In this document: positions 8,143 to 17,159 of the stretch, one piece after another
How the letters are laid out: every line of letters begins with the position of its first letter
Numbering within the stretch: position 1 is the stretch's first letter
Source: Dyella sp. 2HG41-7
GTDB lineage: Bacteria > Pseudomonadota > Gammaproteobacteria > Xanthomonadales > Rhodanobacteraceae
Reading direction: 5' to 3'
Assembly: GCF_021390675.1 (NCBI RefSeq)
Contig: NZ_JAJEJV010000003.1
Span: forward strand, 1-64,000
DNA length: 64,000 nt
Notes under the pieces: model-generated
Databases searched by the model: none
Told to the model about the DNA's origin: nothing
What the model saw: the letters and a program-made list of their open reading frames with translations, nothing else
Program-made: the position numbers and the translations under genes

Positions 8143-8745
8143 TCAAGCCTTTTGGAAACGCGGAAGAATATCGCGCAAAATGCTTAACCGTTGCACGGGG
8201 TCGGTGATTTCCAGCAACTGCTGTTGTTCCTCGCGCGCCAACGGCAGCAATTCCGCGAGACGGAAACCCAGCCAGCCCGCATCGTCGTACGAGGAGCGCG
8301 GCGCAAGTCGCCACTGTGGCCCCATCGTTTCAATCAAACGCTCAAGAATGGTCTGCAGCAACGCAAATTCCACCGGCACTTGTTGCGATGCCTCGTCTGG
8401 CCACAACTGCACGTCGCCTCGTAACAAACCATCCGAACGCACGCGCGTGCGCAGCACGCGAAAACGACTGCCGCCTTCGGTTGCGATACCGAGCAAACCG
8501 TCTTCGCGATAGTTGAAATCGACGATGTGCGCCAGCGTGCCGATGGCGGCGGGTTGCGCGGGCGCGCCCACCTCGGCGCCGTCGAGAATCAGACAGACGC
8601 CAAACGCCGACCCCGTGCGCGTGCATTCGCGAACCAAATCCAGATAACGCGGCTCGAAAATGCGCAGCTGCAACTGACCGCCCGGATAAAGCACGGTATT
8701 GAGCGGAAACAAAGGCGCTTCAAGGAAAGGGAGCTGGGCCGACAT
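8143..8745 (-). CDS. LON peptidase substrate-binding-domain protein
   Basis: A 200-aa stand-alone version of the N-terminal domain of Lon protease, without the ATPase or protease domains. Family landmarks are LPLFPLNTVLYPGG-like (APLFPLNTVLYPGGQLQLRIFEPRYLDLV, residues 10-38), GVCLI and IVDF. Such proteins are widespread in Proteobacteria and poorly understood; they may bind unfolded or regulatory proteins. First gene of a two-gene unit with the SDR gene. Confidence 0.88.
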   Translation of the reverse strand: MSAQLPFLEAPLFPLNTVLYPGGQLQLRIFEPRYLDLVRECTRTGSAFGVCLILDGAEVGAPAQPAAIGTLAHIVDFNYREDGLLGIATEGGSRFRVLRTRVRSDGLLRGDVQLWPDEASQQVPVEFALLQTILERLIETMGPQWRLAPRSSYDDAGWLGFRLAELLPLAREEQQQLLEITDPVQRLSILRDILPRFQKA

Positions 8746-8822
8746 AGGGGTTCATATTAACCACTGGACGCGCCTCATCGCTCACGGCAGAGTTCACCGA
8801 AATCCCACGAAGAGTCGCCTGG

Positions 8823-9758
8823 ATGTCCATCACTCATCTGGCCACTGCCACGTCGCTCGCTTCGACATCGTCACCCGATGCCGTCATGTCGCCTGTGTTA
8901 CAGGTTAACGGACTGGAAAAGTCCTTCAAAAAGCGGCACGTGCTGCAATCGCTCGACTGGAGCGTGCCGAGCGGACGCGTGATCGGTCTGCTCGGTCGCA
9001 ATGGCGCCGGCAAGACGACCTTGTTGCGCTGCCTGCTCGGTCTTTCGCCCATCGACGGCGGCCACATCGAGTTGTTCGGCGAACCGATGCTTGAACCCGG
9101 CGGCGAGCGCATGCATCGCATCGGTTTCGTGCCGCAAACCTTCGATTTGCTTCCGTGGATGAAGGTGCGGGCTTATCTCGATTTCACCGCGGCGTTCTAC
9201 GCCCGCTGGGACAACGCGCTGGTCGATCGTCTGCTGGCGAGCTGGGAATTGGATGTAAAGCAGAAGATCGGGGAACTCTCGCAAGGTCAGCGTCAAAAGC
9301 TGGCGATCGTTCGTGCGATTGCGCCCGATCCGGATCTTCTGGTGTTGGACGAGCCCGTCGCCAGTCTCGATCCGCAAGCGCGTCGCGCTTTTATGAGCGA
9401 ACTGCTGTCGCTGATGCGCGCGCCGGGTAAGACGGTGATTTTTTCCACGCATATCACCGCGGATTTGGAACGCGCCGACGCGGATATCGCGTTGCTGCGC
9501 GAGGGTCGCATCCAGTTCATGCGGCCCTTGGCCGAGTTGCGCGAGCATGTGAAGCGCGTCGTGTTTACGCGTGCGCAAGGGTGGACGCAGCCGCCTGCCG
9601 TCGCGGGCGCGCTGAAATCGCATATCCAAAACGACCAGGCGGTGCTGCTGGTCGAAGACCCCATCGCGGATAGCTTGCATGCGCTCGCGACGCGCGAACA
9701 GGCCAGCGTGCATATTGAAACACCCACGCTGGAAGATGTTTTCGTGGAGCTGGCATGA
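8823..9758 (+). CDS. ABC transporter ATP-binding protein
   Basis: Cytoplasmic ATPase of 311 aa (or 290 from the ATG at 8886, where homology begins with MSPVLQVNGLEKSF; neither start has a strong ribosome site). Walker A is GRNGAGKTT, the signature LSQGQRQKLA and Walker B LLVLDEPVASLD, with a switch histidine in STHITADLERAD. The domain is of the ABC-2/CcmA drug- or lipid-export type. The partner permease overlaps the stop codon (ATGA). Substrate unknown. Confidence 0.92.
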   Translation: MSITHLATATSLASTSSPDAVMSPVLQVNGLEKSFKKRHVLQSLDWSVPSGRVIGLLGRNGAGKTTLLRCLLGLSPIDGGHIELFGEPMLEPGGERMHRIGFVPQTFDLLPWMKVRAYLDFTAAFYARWDNALVDRLLASWELDVKQKIGELSQGQRQKLAIVRAIAPDPDLLVLDEPVASLDPQARRAFMSELLSLMRAPGKTVIFSTHITADLERADADIALLREGRIQFMRPLAELREHVKRVVFTRAQGWTQPPAVAGALKSHIQNDQAVLLVEDPIADSLHALATREQASVHIETPTLEDVFVELA

Positions 9759-11170
9759 ACGTCACGTGGCAATTGTGGCTGCAATTGTTCCGGCGCGCGC
9801 CGTTGTTGGTGGTATTAGCGCACGCGTTGTTGCTGGCATCGCTGTACTTTGCCATTCACTGGCTGCGCGGCGAGCAACGCGCATTGTACATGGCAGCCCC
9901 GCTATTCGGTTTCGCGACGTGGCTATGGCATACCGGGCAAGGCTACAACCTTCGCGGCGTCTGCACGCCGGAAAGTTTTCTGCTCCCGCATTTTCGTCGT
10001 CGCTTGCTGGAATACGGCGCGATCGATGTCGCACTCTGGGTGGTTCTGCCGCTGACGATCGCGGCATTCGCCAAAGCACCGTTCCTGTCGTTCATGGCCA
10101 GTGGATTGGTGTTAGTTGCCTCATTCGGTGTGACGATGGGCTGCAACCCGCGCGCAGGCATCATTTTGTGGCCCGCGGCGATTGCGCTTGGTTGGATGCC
10201 CGCGCTGGTTAATACGCTCGCCAAACAAGCACTGCATTCCCCGCTCACGCCATGGTTGTTTCTGGCGATCGCCGCGTTGCTGCTGCGATTGAGCACCGCA
10301 CCGTTGATGCGCATCGAAGATCGCGAAACCGATTCATCGCCGCTTGAAAGCACCAGCCTCGGTCGCATGCAATCCCGCAACATACCGGGGGAATCTCGGC
10401 GCAAGGGCTTTTTGGGCAAGCGCATCGCCGGCTTGTACGATCACGCTGCGCATCGCGCCATGCAGCGCGCATTGACGGCCTATCAAAGCCATCCGACATG
10501 GAGACGACGCACGCTATTGGTTCGCCGACTGCTGTTGCCCAACGACAATCCCGAAGCTATTGCGCTGCGTATCGCGTTGGTAGCGATCATCGTCTTCTTT
10601 TATTTCTTCGTGATGATGCATCGCCCGCATTTCCAGCCGACCGTGATTGGCGCTTACGCGATCGCGCTCTGCATTTCCCGGTTTCCGCAATTGAATATCG
10701 GCATGGCGCGCATGCGGCCGAACATGGCCGATCTTTACCTCACGCTCGCACCCGACACGCGCGCCGAATATCAGAAAACGATAGCGGATGCGCTACTTGT
10801 GCTCGTACCGATCAGCGTGCTGACCGCGCTTGTATACACGGCACTTGGCGCGGTGCTCGTGCACGCGCCCGATCCGTGGCGCATGCTGTTCGTGGCCGCC
10901 ATCGTGTCCTTGGCGGCGAGCCTGGTTGCGCTATCGCTGCACTTGATCGGCCCCGAAGGCACCACCGGCCGCACGATCGTCAATTTCGTCGTGATGTTTG
11001 GCGTGATGGGCGTTTATTGGGGCGGCTATTGGCTGGTGAATACGCTGGGTTACGCCATCGGCGGCGGCCTGTTGACCCTAGTTACGCTGGGTTTCGGCGG
11101 TGCTACGCGGTTTGCGGCGGAACGCGAATATCTTGCGCGCCCGCCGCGTTTCGACGCGCCTATTGGCTGA
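9755..11170 (+). CDS. ABC transporter integral membrane protein, unassigned family
   Basis: 471-aa multi-pass membrane protein, about ten hydrophobic segments in two blocks. They are separated by a charged cytoplasmic region around residues 185-275. It overlaps the ATPase gene by 4 nt and is surely its partner. It does not look like a standard ABC2_membrane permease, so the exported substrate and mechanism are unknown. Its stop overlaps the 3' end of the convergent mpl gene by about 11 nt. Confidence 0.8.
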   Translation: MNVTWQLWLQLFRRAPLLVVLAHALLLASLYFAIHWLRGEQRALYMAAPLFGFATWLWHTGQGYNLRGVCTPESFLLPHFRRRLLEYGAIDVALWVVLPLTIAAFAKAPFLSFMASGLVLVASFGVTMGCNPRAGIILWPAAIALGWMPALVNTLAKQALHSPLTPWLFLAIAALLLRLSTAPLMRIEDRETDSSPLESTSLGRMQSRNIPGESRRKGFLGKRIAGLYDHAAHRAMQRALTAYQSHPTWRRRTLLVRRLLLPNDNPEAIALRIALVAIIVFFYFFVMMHRPHFQPTVIGAYAIALCISRFPQLNIGMARMRPNMADLYLTLAPDTRAEYQKTIADALLVLVPISVLTALVYTALGAVLVHAPDPWRMLFVAAIVSLAASLVALSLHLIGPEGTTGRTIVNFVVMFGVMGVYWGGYWLVNTLGYAIGGGLLTLVTLGFGGATRFAAEREYLARPPRFDAPIG

Positions 11171-12515
11171 GCGCCGTGACAAAGCGGCGCGGCGCATTTT
11201 CGAAACCGCCGTTGGACATAAAGACAACGTGATCGCCCGGCTGCGTTTGCGATTTCAATGAAGTCAGCAACGCGTCGACCGTCGGCGCCGTACTGGCGCG
11301 GCCGTGCAAGGCATTGGTAACGCGCGTCGCATCCCACGGCAATTCCGGGCGATGCAGAAACACCACGGCGTCGGCATCAGCCAGCGACGGCGCAAGCGCG
11401 TCGGCATGCGCGCCCAGACGCATGGAATTGGAGCGCGGCTCCATGGCGACCAGAATGCGCGCCTTGCCGACTTTCGCACGCAGCCCGGCAAGCGTCGTTG
11501 CAATGGCCGTCGGGTGATGCGCAAAGTCGTCGTACACGCGCACGCCTTGCACGTCGCCGACCACTTCCATGCGGCGCTTCACGCTCTGGAATGTCGCGAA
11601 CGCCGGCAGCAATGCGCGTGGATCGGCGCCGGCAGCCGCCGCAGCAGCCAACGCAGCCAGCGCATTCATCACGCTGTGATCGCCGAGCAGCGACCACTCG
11701 ATGTCACCGATCCGCTCGCCTTTGTAGTGCACGCCGAATCGCGAACCATCAGCGGCGAGCAGCGTCGCCTGCCAATCGCCTTTGCCGATGCCGAAGGTTT
11801 CCACCGGCGTCCAACAACCCATCTCAAGCACTTCAGCCAAGTAAGCATCGTGCGCGTTAACGATCAACGTGCCGTTGCCCGGCACCGTGCGCACCAAATG
11901 ATGGAACTGGCGCTGGATTGCGGCGACATCCGGAAAGATATCGGCGTGGTCGTATTCGAGATTGTTGAGAATGGCGATGCGCGGACGGTAGTGCACGAAC
12001 TTCGAACGCTTGTCGAAGAACGCGCTGTCGTATTCATCGGCTTCGATGACGAAGTGCTTGCCCTGCCCCAATCGCGCCGAGATGCCGAAATTGCCGGGCA
12101 CACCGCCAATCAGAAAACCGGGTGCAAGCCCTGTGCTTTCCAGCAGATGCGCCAGCAAACTGGTGGTGGTGGTTTTGCCGTGCGTGCCGGCGACGGTAAG
12201 CACTTCGCGTTCGACGAGTAAACGCTCGCCCAGCCATTGCGGACCAGACACGTAGCGCAAGCGCTGATCGAGCATGTATTCGACAGCGGGATTGCCGCGC
12301 GTCATCGCATTGCCGACCACGACAAGATCCGGCGACGGCTGCAGATATTCCGCGCGATAGCCTTGCATCAAATCGATGCCCAGCGCTTCGAGCTGCGTGC
12401 TCATCGGCGGATAAACGTTGGCGTCGGAACCTTCGACGGTTTCGCCAAGCTCGCGCGCGAGCGCGGCGACGCCGCCCATAAAGGTGCCGCAAATACCGAG
12501 GATATGCAGACGCAT
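11160..12515 (-). CDS. mpl: UDP-MurNAc:L-Ala-gamma-D-Glu-meso-DAP ligase
   Basis: Murein-recycling ligase that joins imported tripeptide to UDP-N-acetylmuramate in the cytoplasm. 451 aa, the normal Mpl length. It begins MRLHILGICGTFMGG, as in Mpl rather than MurC. It has the ATP-binding motif GTHGKTTTTSLLAHL around residues 110-124, NLEYDHADIF, and the C-terminal FMSNGGFENAPRRF typical of Mpl. It lies downstream of adk on the same strand, separated by a repeat pair. Confidence 0.95.
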   Translation of the reverse strand: MRLHILGICGTFMGGVAALARELGETVEGSDANVYPPMSTQLEALGIDLMQGYRAEYLQPSPDLVVVGNAMTRGNPAVEYMLDQRLRYVSGPQWLGERLLVEREVLTVAGTHGKTTTTSLLAHLLESTGLAPGFLIGGVPGNFGISARLGQGKHFVIEADEYDSAFFDKRSKFVHYRPRIAILNNLEYDHADIFPDVAAIQRQFHHLVRTVPGNGTLIVNAHDAYLAEVLEMGCWTPVETFGIGKGDWQATLLAADGSRFGVHYKGERIGDIEWSLLGDHSVMNALAALAAAAAAGADPRALLPAFATFQSVKRRMEVVGDVQGVRVYDDFAHHPTAIATTLAGLRAKVGKARILVAMEPRSNSMRLGAHADALAPSLADADAVVFLHRPELPWDATRVTNALHGRASTAPTVDALLTSLKSQTQPGDHVVFMSNGGFENAPRRFVTALSQ

Positions 12516-12541
12516 GCCGTGTCCGTGTATTTAAGTGTGTG

Positions 12542-12701
12542 CTCCCTCTCCCCTGCGGGGAGAGGGTTGGGGTGAGGGGTCAATCTTGCGACAAACGCGC
12601 ACTCTTTGCGCTGAAGGGGCGCAAAATTCTCGCGTAGCAAAATTAGAGATCACGGCGAGTGTGGCCCCTCACCCCGGCCTCTCCCCAGAGGGGAGAGGGA
12701 G
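12542..12701. repeat. Inverted pair of CCCTCTCCCC-type intergenic repeats
   Basis: Copy 1 (12542-12580) reads CTCCCTCTCCCCTGCGGGGA then GAGGGTTGGGGTGAGGGG. Copy 2 (12663-12701) is its inverse, with CCCCTCACCCCGGCCTCTCC. Each copy contains its own short stem of CTCTCCCC with GGGGAGAG. The same element occurs at 39384-39583, which marks it as a dispersed REP-like family. It fills the gap between adk and mpl and could form RNA hairpins in a read-through transcript. Confidence 0.85.
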
Positions 12702-12708
12702 TCGAAGG

Positions 12709-13293
12709 TCAGCCGTTGGCCGCCGCCGTGTCATTGGCAAGCGCGCGCTTGACGCGTGCCGTAACGTCATCCAACTCGCCCACACCATCGACCACCTGCA
12801 ACTTGCCGCGGCGCGCGTAGAAATCGGCGACCGGCGCGGTTTGTTCTGCATACACTTTGAGGCGATCGCGCACTACTGCCGGATCGTCGTCCTTGCGGTG
12901 TTCGGCGGCGAAACGGATTTCGCAACGCTTGATGATGGTTTCGTTCGGCACTTCGAGCTTCACCACCGCATCGAGCGGCTGGCCGATCTTGGTGAGCAGA
13001 TGATCCAGCGCATCGGCCTGCGCGAGGTTGCGCGGATAACCGTCGAGGATGAAGCCGGCTTTGGCGTCGGCTTGCGCCAGACGTTCTTCCAACATGCCGA
13101 GCAGGATGTCGTCGGAGACCAATTGGCCCGCGTCCATCACGGCCTTGGCTTTGAGACCAAGCGGAGTGCCCGCCTTCACCGCCGCGCGCAACATGTCGCC
13201 GGTGGAAATGTGCGGCACGCCGAGTTCGGTCTTGAGGCGGGCTGCCTGAGTACCCTTGCCCGAGCCGGGCGCACCAAGGAGGACAAGTCGCAT
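12709..13293 (-). CDS. adk: Adenylate kinase
   Basis: Cytoplasmic AMP + ATP to 2 ADP phosphotransferase. 194 aa, a short form lacking the long LID insertion. It has the P-loop GAPGSGKGTQ (residues 7-16), HISTGDMLR, the nucleotide-binding LDGYPRNLAQADAL and RCEIR. The ATG at 13293 follows GGAG; the frame is open further upstream, but homology begins at MRLVLLG. It is divergent from the PPi-phosphofructokinase gene, whose pyrophosphate chemistry it complements. Confidence 0.96.
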   Translation of the reverse strand: MRLVLLGAPGSGKGTQAARLKTELGVPHISTGDMLRAAVKAGTPLGLKAKAVMDAGQLVSDDILLGMLEERLAQADAKAGFILDGYPRNLAQADALDHLLTKIGQPLDAVVKLEVPNETIIKRCEIRFAAEHRKDDDPAVVRDRLKVYAEQTAPVADFYARRGKLQVVDGVGELDDVTARVKRALANDTAAANG

Positions 13294-13484
13294 ATAGCTC
13301 CACAAGGTCCAGGTTCTGCCGCACACTGCGACAGTTCCACGGGATTTCTAGATGAATGGCGATCAAGGTACCGTCTGCGGGGGGTGGCGTCAAACCGCGC
13401 ATCCCTCAAATTCACGCCAAGTCGCTGATAAATATGTAATCGGCGATTGAAGCCGAATGGTCATATATCTCTGGAGAACGCCAC

Positions 13485-14756
13485 ATGAAGTCCAAAGCCC
13501 GCACCGCCACCGGCCGCCTTCTGTACGCCCAGTCCGGTGGGGTGACCGCCGTGATCAATGCCACCGCGGCGGGCGTAATCCAGACCGCCCGCGCGCATCG
13601 CATTCCGGTGTATGCGGCGCGTAACGGCATCCTGGGTGCGCTGCGCGAAGAATTGATCGACACCAGCAAGGAATCTGCCGCTGGTATCGCTGCGCTTCGG
13701 CATACGCCGGGTGGCGCCTTTGGTTCCTGTCGGTACAAGCTGAAATCATTGGAAGCCAACCGCGCGGAATACGAACGGCTGATCGACGTGCTGCGCGCGC
13801 ACGACATTCGCTGGTTCCTCTACAACGGCGGCAACGATTCGGCCGATACGGCGTTGAAGATTTCCCAGCTCGGCAAGGCGATGGGCTACGACATCCGCTG
13901 CATCGGCGTGCCCAAGACGGTCGACAACGACCTGGCGATTACCGATTGCTGCCCAGGTTTCGGGTCGGTGGCGAAGTACACCGCCGTGTCGACGCTAGAA
14001 GCGAGTCTGGACGTCGCGTCGATGGCCGACACCTCGACGAAAGTTTTCATTCTGGAAGTGATGGGCCGCCACGCAGGCTGGATCGCCGCCGCATCCGGCC
14101 TCGCCGGCGAAGGCGCGGATGCGCCGCCGCACATCATTCTGTTCCCCGAGCGCGTGTTCGACGAAGCGGCGTTTCTTGCGAAAGTGAAAGCCACGGTCGA
14201 GCGCGTGGGCTGGTGCACGGTGGTCGCGTCCGAAGGCATTCGCAATGCCGAAGGTCAGTTTCTCGCCGAAGCCGGCACGCGCGATGCGTTCGGCCATACG
14301 CAACTTGGCGGCGTGGCGCCGGTGCTCGCCGCATTGGTGAAAGAAAAGCTCGGCTACAAATATCACTGGGCTTTGCCCGATTATCTCCAGCGTTCGGCGC
14401 GGCATATGTCGTCCAAGACGGATGCCGACCAAGCGTATGCCGTGGGCAAAGCGGCGGTGGATTACGCACTGGATGGCATGAATGCGGTGATGCCGGTCAT
14501 CGTGCGCACGTCCGACACGCCGTATCGATGGAAGCTCGAACCGGCATCGCTGGAGAAAATCGCCAATCACGAGAAAAAGATGCCGGCGAGCTTCCTTACC
14601 AAGGATGGCTTCGGCATCACCGCCGCCGCGCGGCGTTATCTCTCGCCGCTGATTCGTGGCGAAGCGCCGCCGCCGTACGGGCGCGATGGGTTGCCGAAGT
14701 ATGTGCAGCTTAAGAATGTGGCGGTCGCGAAAAAGCTGCCGGCGTTTGCGCATTAA
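13485..14756 (+). CDS. pfp: Pyrophosphate-dependent 6-phosphofructokinase
   Basis: 423-aa phosphofructokinase. Two positions distinguish PPi from ATP enzymes, and both point to PPi: the loop GGNDS (115-119) has Asp where ATP enzymes have Gly, and PKTVDND (143-149) has Lys where E. coli has Gly. The Asn in GGNDS replaces the more usual Asp at the preceding position. MGRHAGWIAA is also present. This enzyme runs reversibly and would serve glycolysis and gluconeogenesis. Start ATG at 13485 with a GGAGA ribosome site. It precedes hppA on the same strand. Confidence 0.92.
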   Translation: MKSKARTATGRLLYAQSGGVTAVINATAAGVIQTARAHRIPVYAARNGILGALREELIDTSKESAAGIAALRHTPGGAFGSCRYKLKSLEANRAEYERLIDVLRAHDIRWFLYNGGNDSADTALKISQLGKAMGYDIRCIGVPKTVDNDLAITDCCPGFGSVAKYTAVSTLEASLDVASMADTSTKVFILEVMGRHAGWIAAASGLAGEGADAPPHIILFPERVFDEAAFLAKVKATVERVGWCTVVASEGIRNAEGQFLAEAGTRDAFGHTQLGGVAPVLAALVKEKLGYKYHWALPDYLQRSARHMSSKTDADQAYAVGKAAVDYALDGMNAVMPVIVRTSDTPYRWKLEPASLEKIANHEKKMPASFLTKDGFGITAAARRYLSPLIRGEAPPPYGRDGLPKYVQLKNVAVAKKLPAFAH

Positions 14757-14795
14757 ACGGCGCTCGCTGCGATTTAGGCGTTTCGCTATTTTGCT

Positions 14796-14881
14796 CGTCG
14801 TCCCGGCGAAAGCCGGGACCCAGTGTCTTTCGCTTTTCAGAAATGCAAAGTCGCTGGGTCCCGGCTTTCGCCGGGACGACG
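14796..14881. repeat. Long inverted repeat with 28-nt perfect arms
   Basis: Arms at 14796-14823 and 14854-14881 are exact reverse complements (CGTCGTCCCGGCGAAAGCCG... and its mirror) around a 30-nt spacer. Each arm also contains a smaller palindrome, CCCGGC-GAAA-GCCGGG. This GTCCCGGCTTTCGCCGGGAC element is a known type of dispersed intergenic repeat in many proteobacterial genomes. Here it separates pfp from hppA and may act as a terminator or RNA-stabilising structure. Confidence 0.88.
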
Positions 14882-15079
14882 AACATCACGCATTAGATGA
14901 AATAACGTTGTAACGCCACGCGTAGGTTCTTCGTGCCTATCGCACCTAGAACCGACAATCGCGACAAAAAGCACCATCCCACTGCGGCATCGCACAACGT
15001 TTCATCACACAAGGTCTGCCTATACTCGACCCCGGTCCGTCCGTCTGGGGCGGTCGACACAACTGGAGGGGAGGCACCG

Positions 15080-17107
15080 ATGCTGCAGCAGTATGGCTTG
15101 TGGATCGCGTTAGCTTGCGCGGTCGTGGCGATTTTGTACGGAGCGGTTTCCGTACGTTGGGTGCTGGCGAAGTCGCCAGGCAACGAACGTATGCAGGAGA
15201 TCGCTTCGGCTATCCAGGAAGGCGCGCGCGCCTACCTCAACCGCCAATACCGCACGATCGCGCTGGTGGGCGTGATTCTGCTGGTTGTCATTGGTTTCGC
15301 CCTGGACTGGGGTACGGCGATCGGATTCGCCATCGGCGCGGTGTTGTCTGGCGCTACCGGTTATATCGGCATGAATGTCTCGGTGCGCGCCAATGTGCGC
15401 ACGGCCGAGGCGGCGCGCGGTGGCCTGGCTTCCGCGTTGAACGTCGCGTTTCGCGGCGGCGCGATCACCGGCATGTTGGTCGTGGGCTTGGCTTTGCTGG
15501 GCGTTGCAGGTTATTACGCGGCGCTGACGCATTTCGGTTACGACACCGAGCATGCCTTGCACGCGATGGTCGGCTTGGCCTTCGGTTCGTCGCTGATTTC
15601 CATCTTCGCCCGCCTGGGCGGCGGCATCTTCACCAAGGGTGCGGACGTCGGCGCGGATCTGGTGGGTAAAGTCGAAGCCGGCATTCCGGAAGACGATCCG
15701 CGCAACCCTGCCGTGATCGCCGACAACGTGGGCGACAACGTGGGCGATTGCGCTGGTATGGCGGCCGACTTGTTCGAAACCTACGCGGTGACGCTGATCG
15801 CCAGCATGCTGCTCGGCGGCGTGGTCGGCGAGCAAGCGGGCGCAAACGCGGTGCTGTATCCGCTGCTATTGGGCGGCGCATCGATCATTGCATCGGTGAT
15901 CGGCACGTTCTTCGTGCGCGCACGCGCCGGTGGCAAGATCATGAGCGCGTTGTATATGGGCGTGATCGTTTCCGCAGTGTTGGCGGCGATCGCCTTCTGG
16001 CCCATCACCACGGCCCTCATGGCCGACGCCACGCTTGGCGTGACGCATCTTTACGGCGCGGCGCTGATAGGTCTGGTGCTGACGGGCGTGATCGTGGTGA
16101 TCACCGAGTACTACACCGCGACGGAATATGCGCCGGTGCGCCATGTGGCGAAGTCTTCGACGACGGGCCACGCCACCAACATCATCGCAGGCCTCGGCGT
16201 GTCGATGAAATCGACGGCCTTGCCGGTACTCGCGGTGTGCGCGGCGATCTGGGGCGCGTATGCGCTCGCAGGTTTGTACGGCATCGCGGTGGCGGCAACG
16301 GCGATGTTGTCGATGACCGGCATGGTGGTCGCGCTCGACGCTTACGGCCCGATCACCGACAACGCCGGCGGCATCGCCGAAATGTCGGAACTGCCGCCGG
16401 ATGTGCGCGGTGTGACCGATCCACTCGACGCGGTTGGCAACACCACCAAAGCCGTCACCAAGGGTTATGCCATCGGTTCGGCCGGTTTGGCCGCGCTCGT
16501 GTTGTTCGCCGATTACACGCACCATTTGGCGCTCAAGCACGGGGGCCAGACGTTTACGTTCGATCTTTCCGATCCGCGCGTCATCGTGGGTTTGCTGATC
16601 GGCGGATTGATTCCGTATCTGTTCGGCGCGATGGCGATGGAAGCGGTGGGCCGCGCAGCCGGCGCCGTGGTGGAAGAAGTGCGTCGGCAGTTCCGCGAAA
16701 TCGCCGGCATCATGCAAGGCACCACCAAGCCCGATTATTCGCGCGCGGTGGACTTGCTCACCAAGTCCGCGATCAAAGAGATGTTGATTCCTTCGTTGCT
16801 GCCCGTGCTGGTGCCGATCATCGTCGGCTTCGCGCTCGGCCCGGTAGCGTTGGGCGGCTTGCTGATCGGCACCATCGTCACCGGCTTGTTTGTCGCCATC
16901 TCGATGACCACCGGCGGCGGCGCGTGGGATAACGCGAAGAAATATATCGAAGACGGCAACTTCGGTGGCAAGGGTTCCGACGCGCACAAGGCGGCGGTCA
17001 CCGGCGATACCGTGGGCGATCCCTACAAGGACACCGCGGGTCCCGCGGTGAATCCGCTGATCAAAATCATCAACATCGTGGCGCTGTTGTTGGTGCCGTT
17101 GCTTTGA
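15080..17107 (+). CDS. hppA: Membrane-bound proton-translocating pyrophosphatase, K+-independent type
   Basis: Inner-membrane H+ pump driven by PPi hydrolysis, about 16 transmembrane segments, 675 aa. The substrate motif [23 protein letters not shown] starts near residue 190, with the acidic [12 protein letters not shown] segment after it. In [10 protein letters not shown] (453-462), Lys457 and Thr460 occupy the two positions that mark K+-independent enzymes (K+-dependent forms have Ala and Gly/Ala). The ATG at 15080 follows GGAGGGGAGG; the longer upstream frame is not homologous. Its PPi source and its pairing with pfp suggest a PPi economy. Confidence 0.96.
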   Translation: MLQQYGLWIALACAVVAILYGAVSVRWVLAKSPGNERMQEIASAIQEGARAYLNRQYRTIALVGVILLVVIGFALDWGTAIGFAIGAVLSGATGYIGMNVSVRANVRTAEAARGGLASALNVAFRGGAITGMLVVGLALLGVAGYYAALTHFGYDTEHALHAMVGLAFGSSLISIFARLGGGIFTKGADVGADLVGKVEAGIPEDDPRNPAVIADNVGDNVGDCAGMAADLFETYAVTLIASMLLGGVVGEQAGANAVLYPLLLGGASIIASVIGTFFVRARAGGKIMSALYMGVIVSAVLAAIAFWPITTALMADATLGVTHLYGAALIGLVLTGVIVVITEYYTATEYAPVRHVAKSSTTGHATNIIAGLGVSMKSTALPVLAVCAAIWGAYALAGLYGIAVAATAMLSMTGMVVALDAYGPITDNAGGIAEMSELPPDVRGVTDPLDAVGNTTKAVTKGYAIGSAGLAALVLFADYTHHLALKHGGQTFTFDLSDPRVIVGLLIGGLIPYLFGAMAMEAVGRAAGAVVEEVRRQFREIAGIMQGTTKPDYSRAVDLLTKSAIKEMLIPSLLPVLVPIIVGFALGPVALGGLLIGTIVTGLFVAISMTTGGGAWDNAKKYIEDGNFGGKGSDAHKAAVTGDTVGDPYKDTAGPAVNPLIKIINIVALLLVPLL

Positions 17108-17114
17108 CGACACA

Positions 17115-17150
17115 CGACAACCTCGCCCGATGTATCGGGCGAGGTTGTCG
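17115..17150. terminator. Bidirectional terminator hairpin
   Basis: Nearly uninterrupted stem: CGACAACCTCGCCCGAT pairs with ATCGGGCGAGGTTGTCG across a 2-nt centre. It sits between the convergent hppA and HAF-repeat genes. There is no long T-tract, but position and stem strength support termination in both directions. Confidence 0.7.
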
Positions 17151-17159
17151 CTCTATGCA

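Noticed and set aside
14933-15079. In-frame extension upstream of hppA
   Set aside because: The strong GGAGGGGAGG ribosome site and family homology place the start at 15080.
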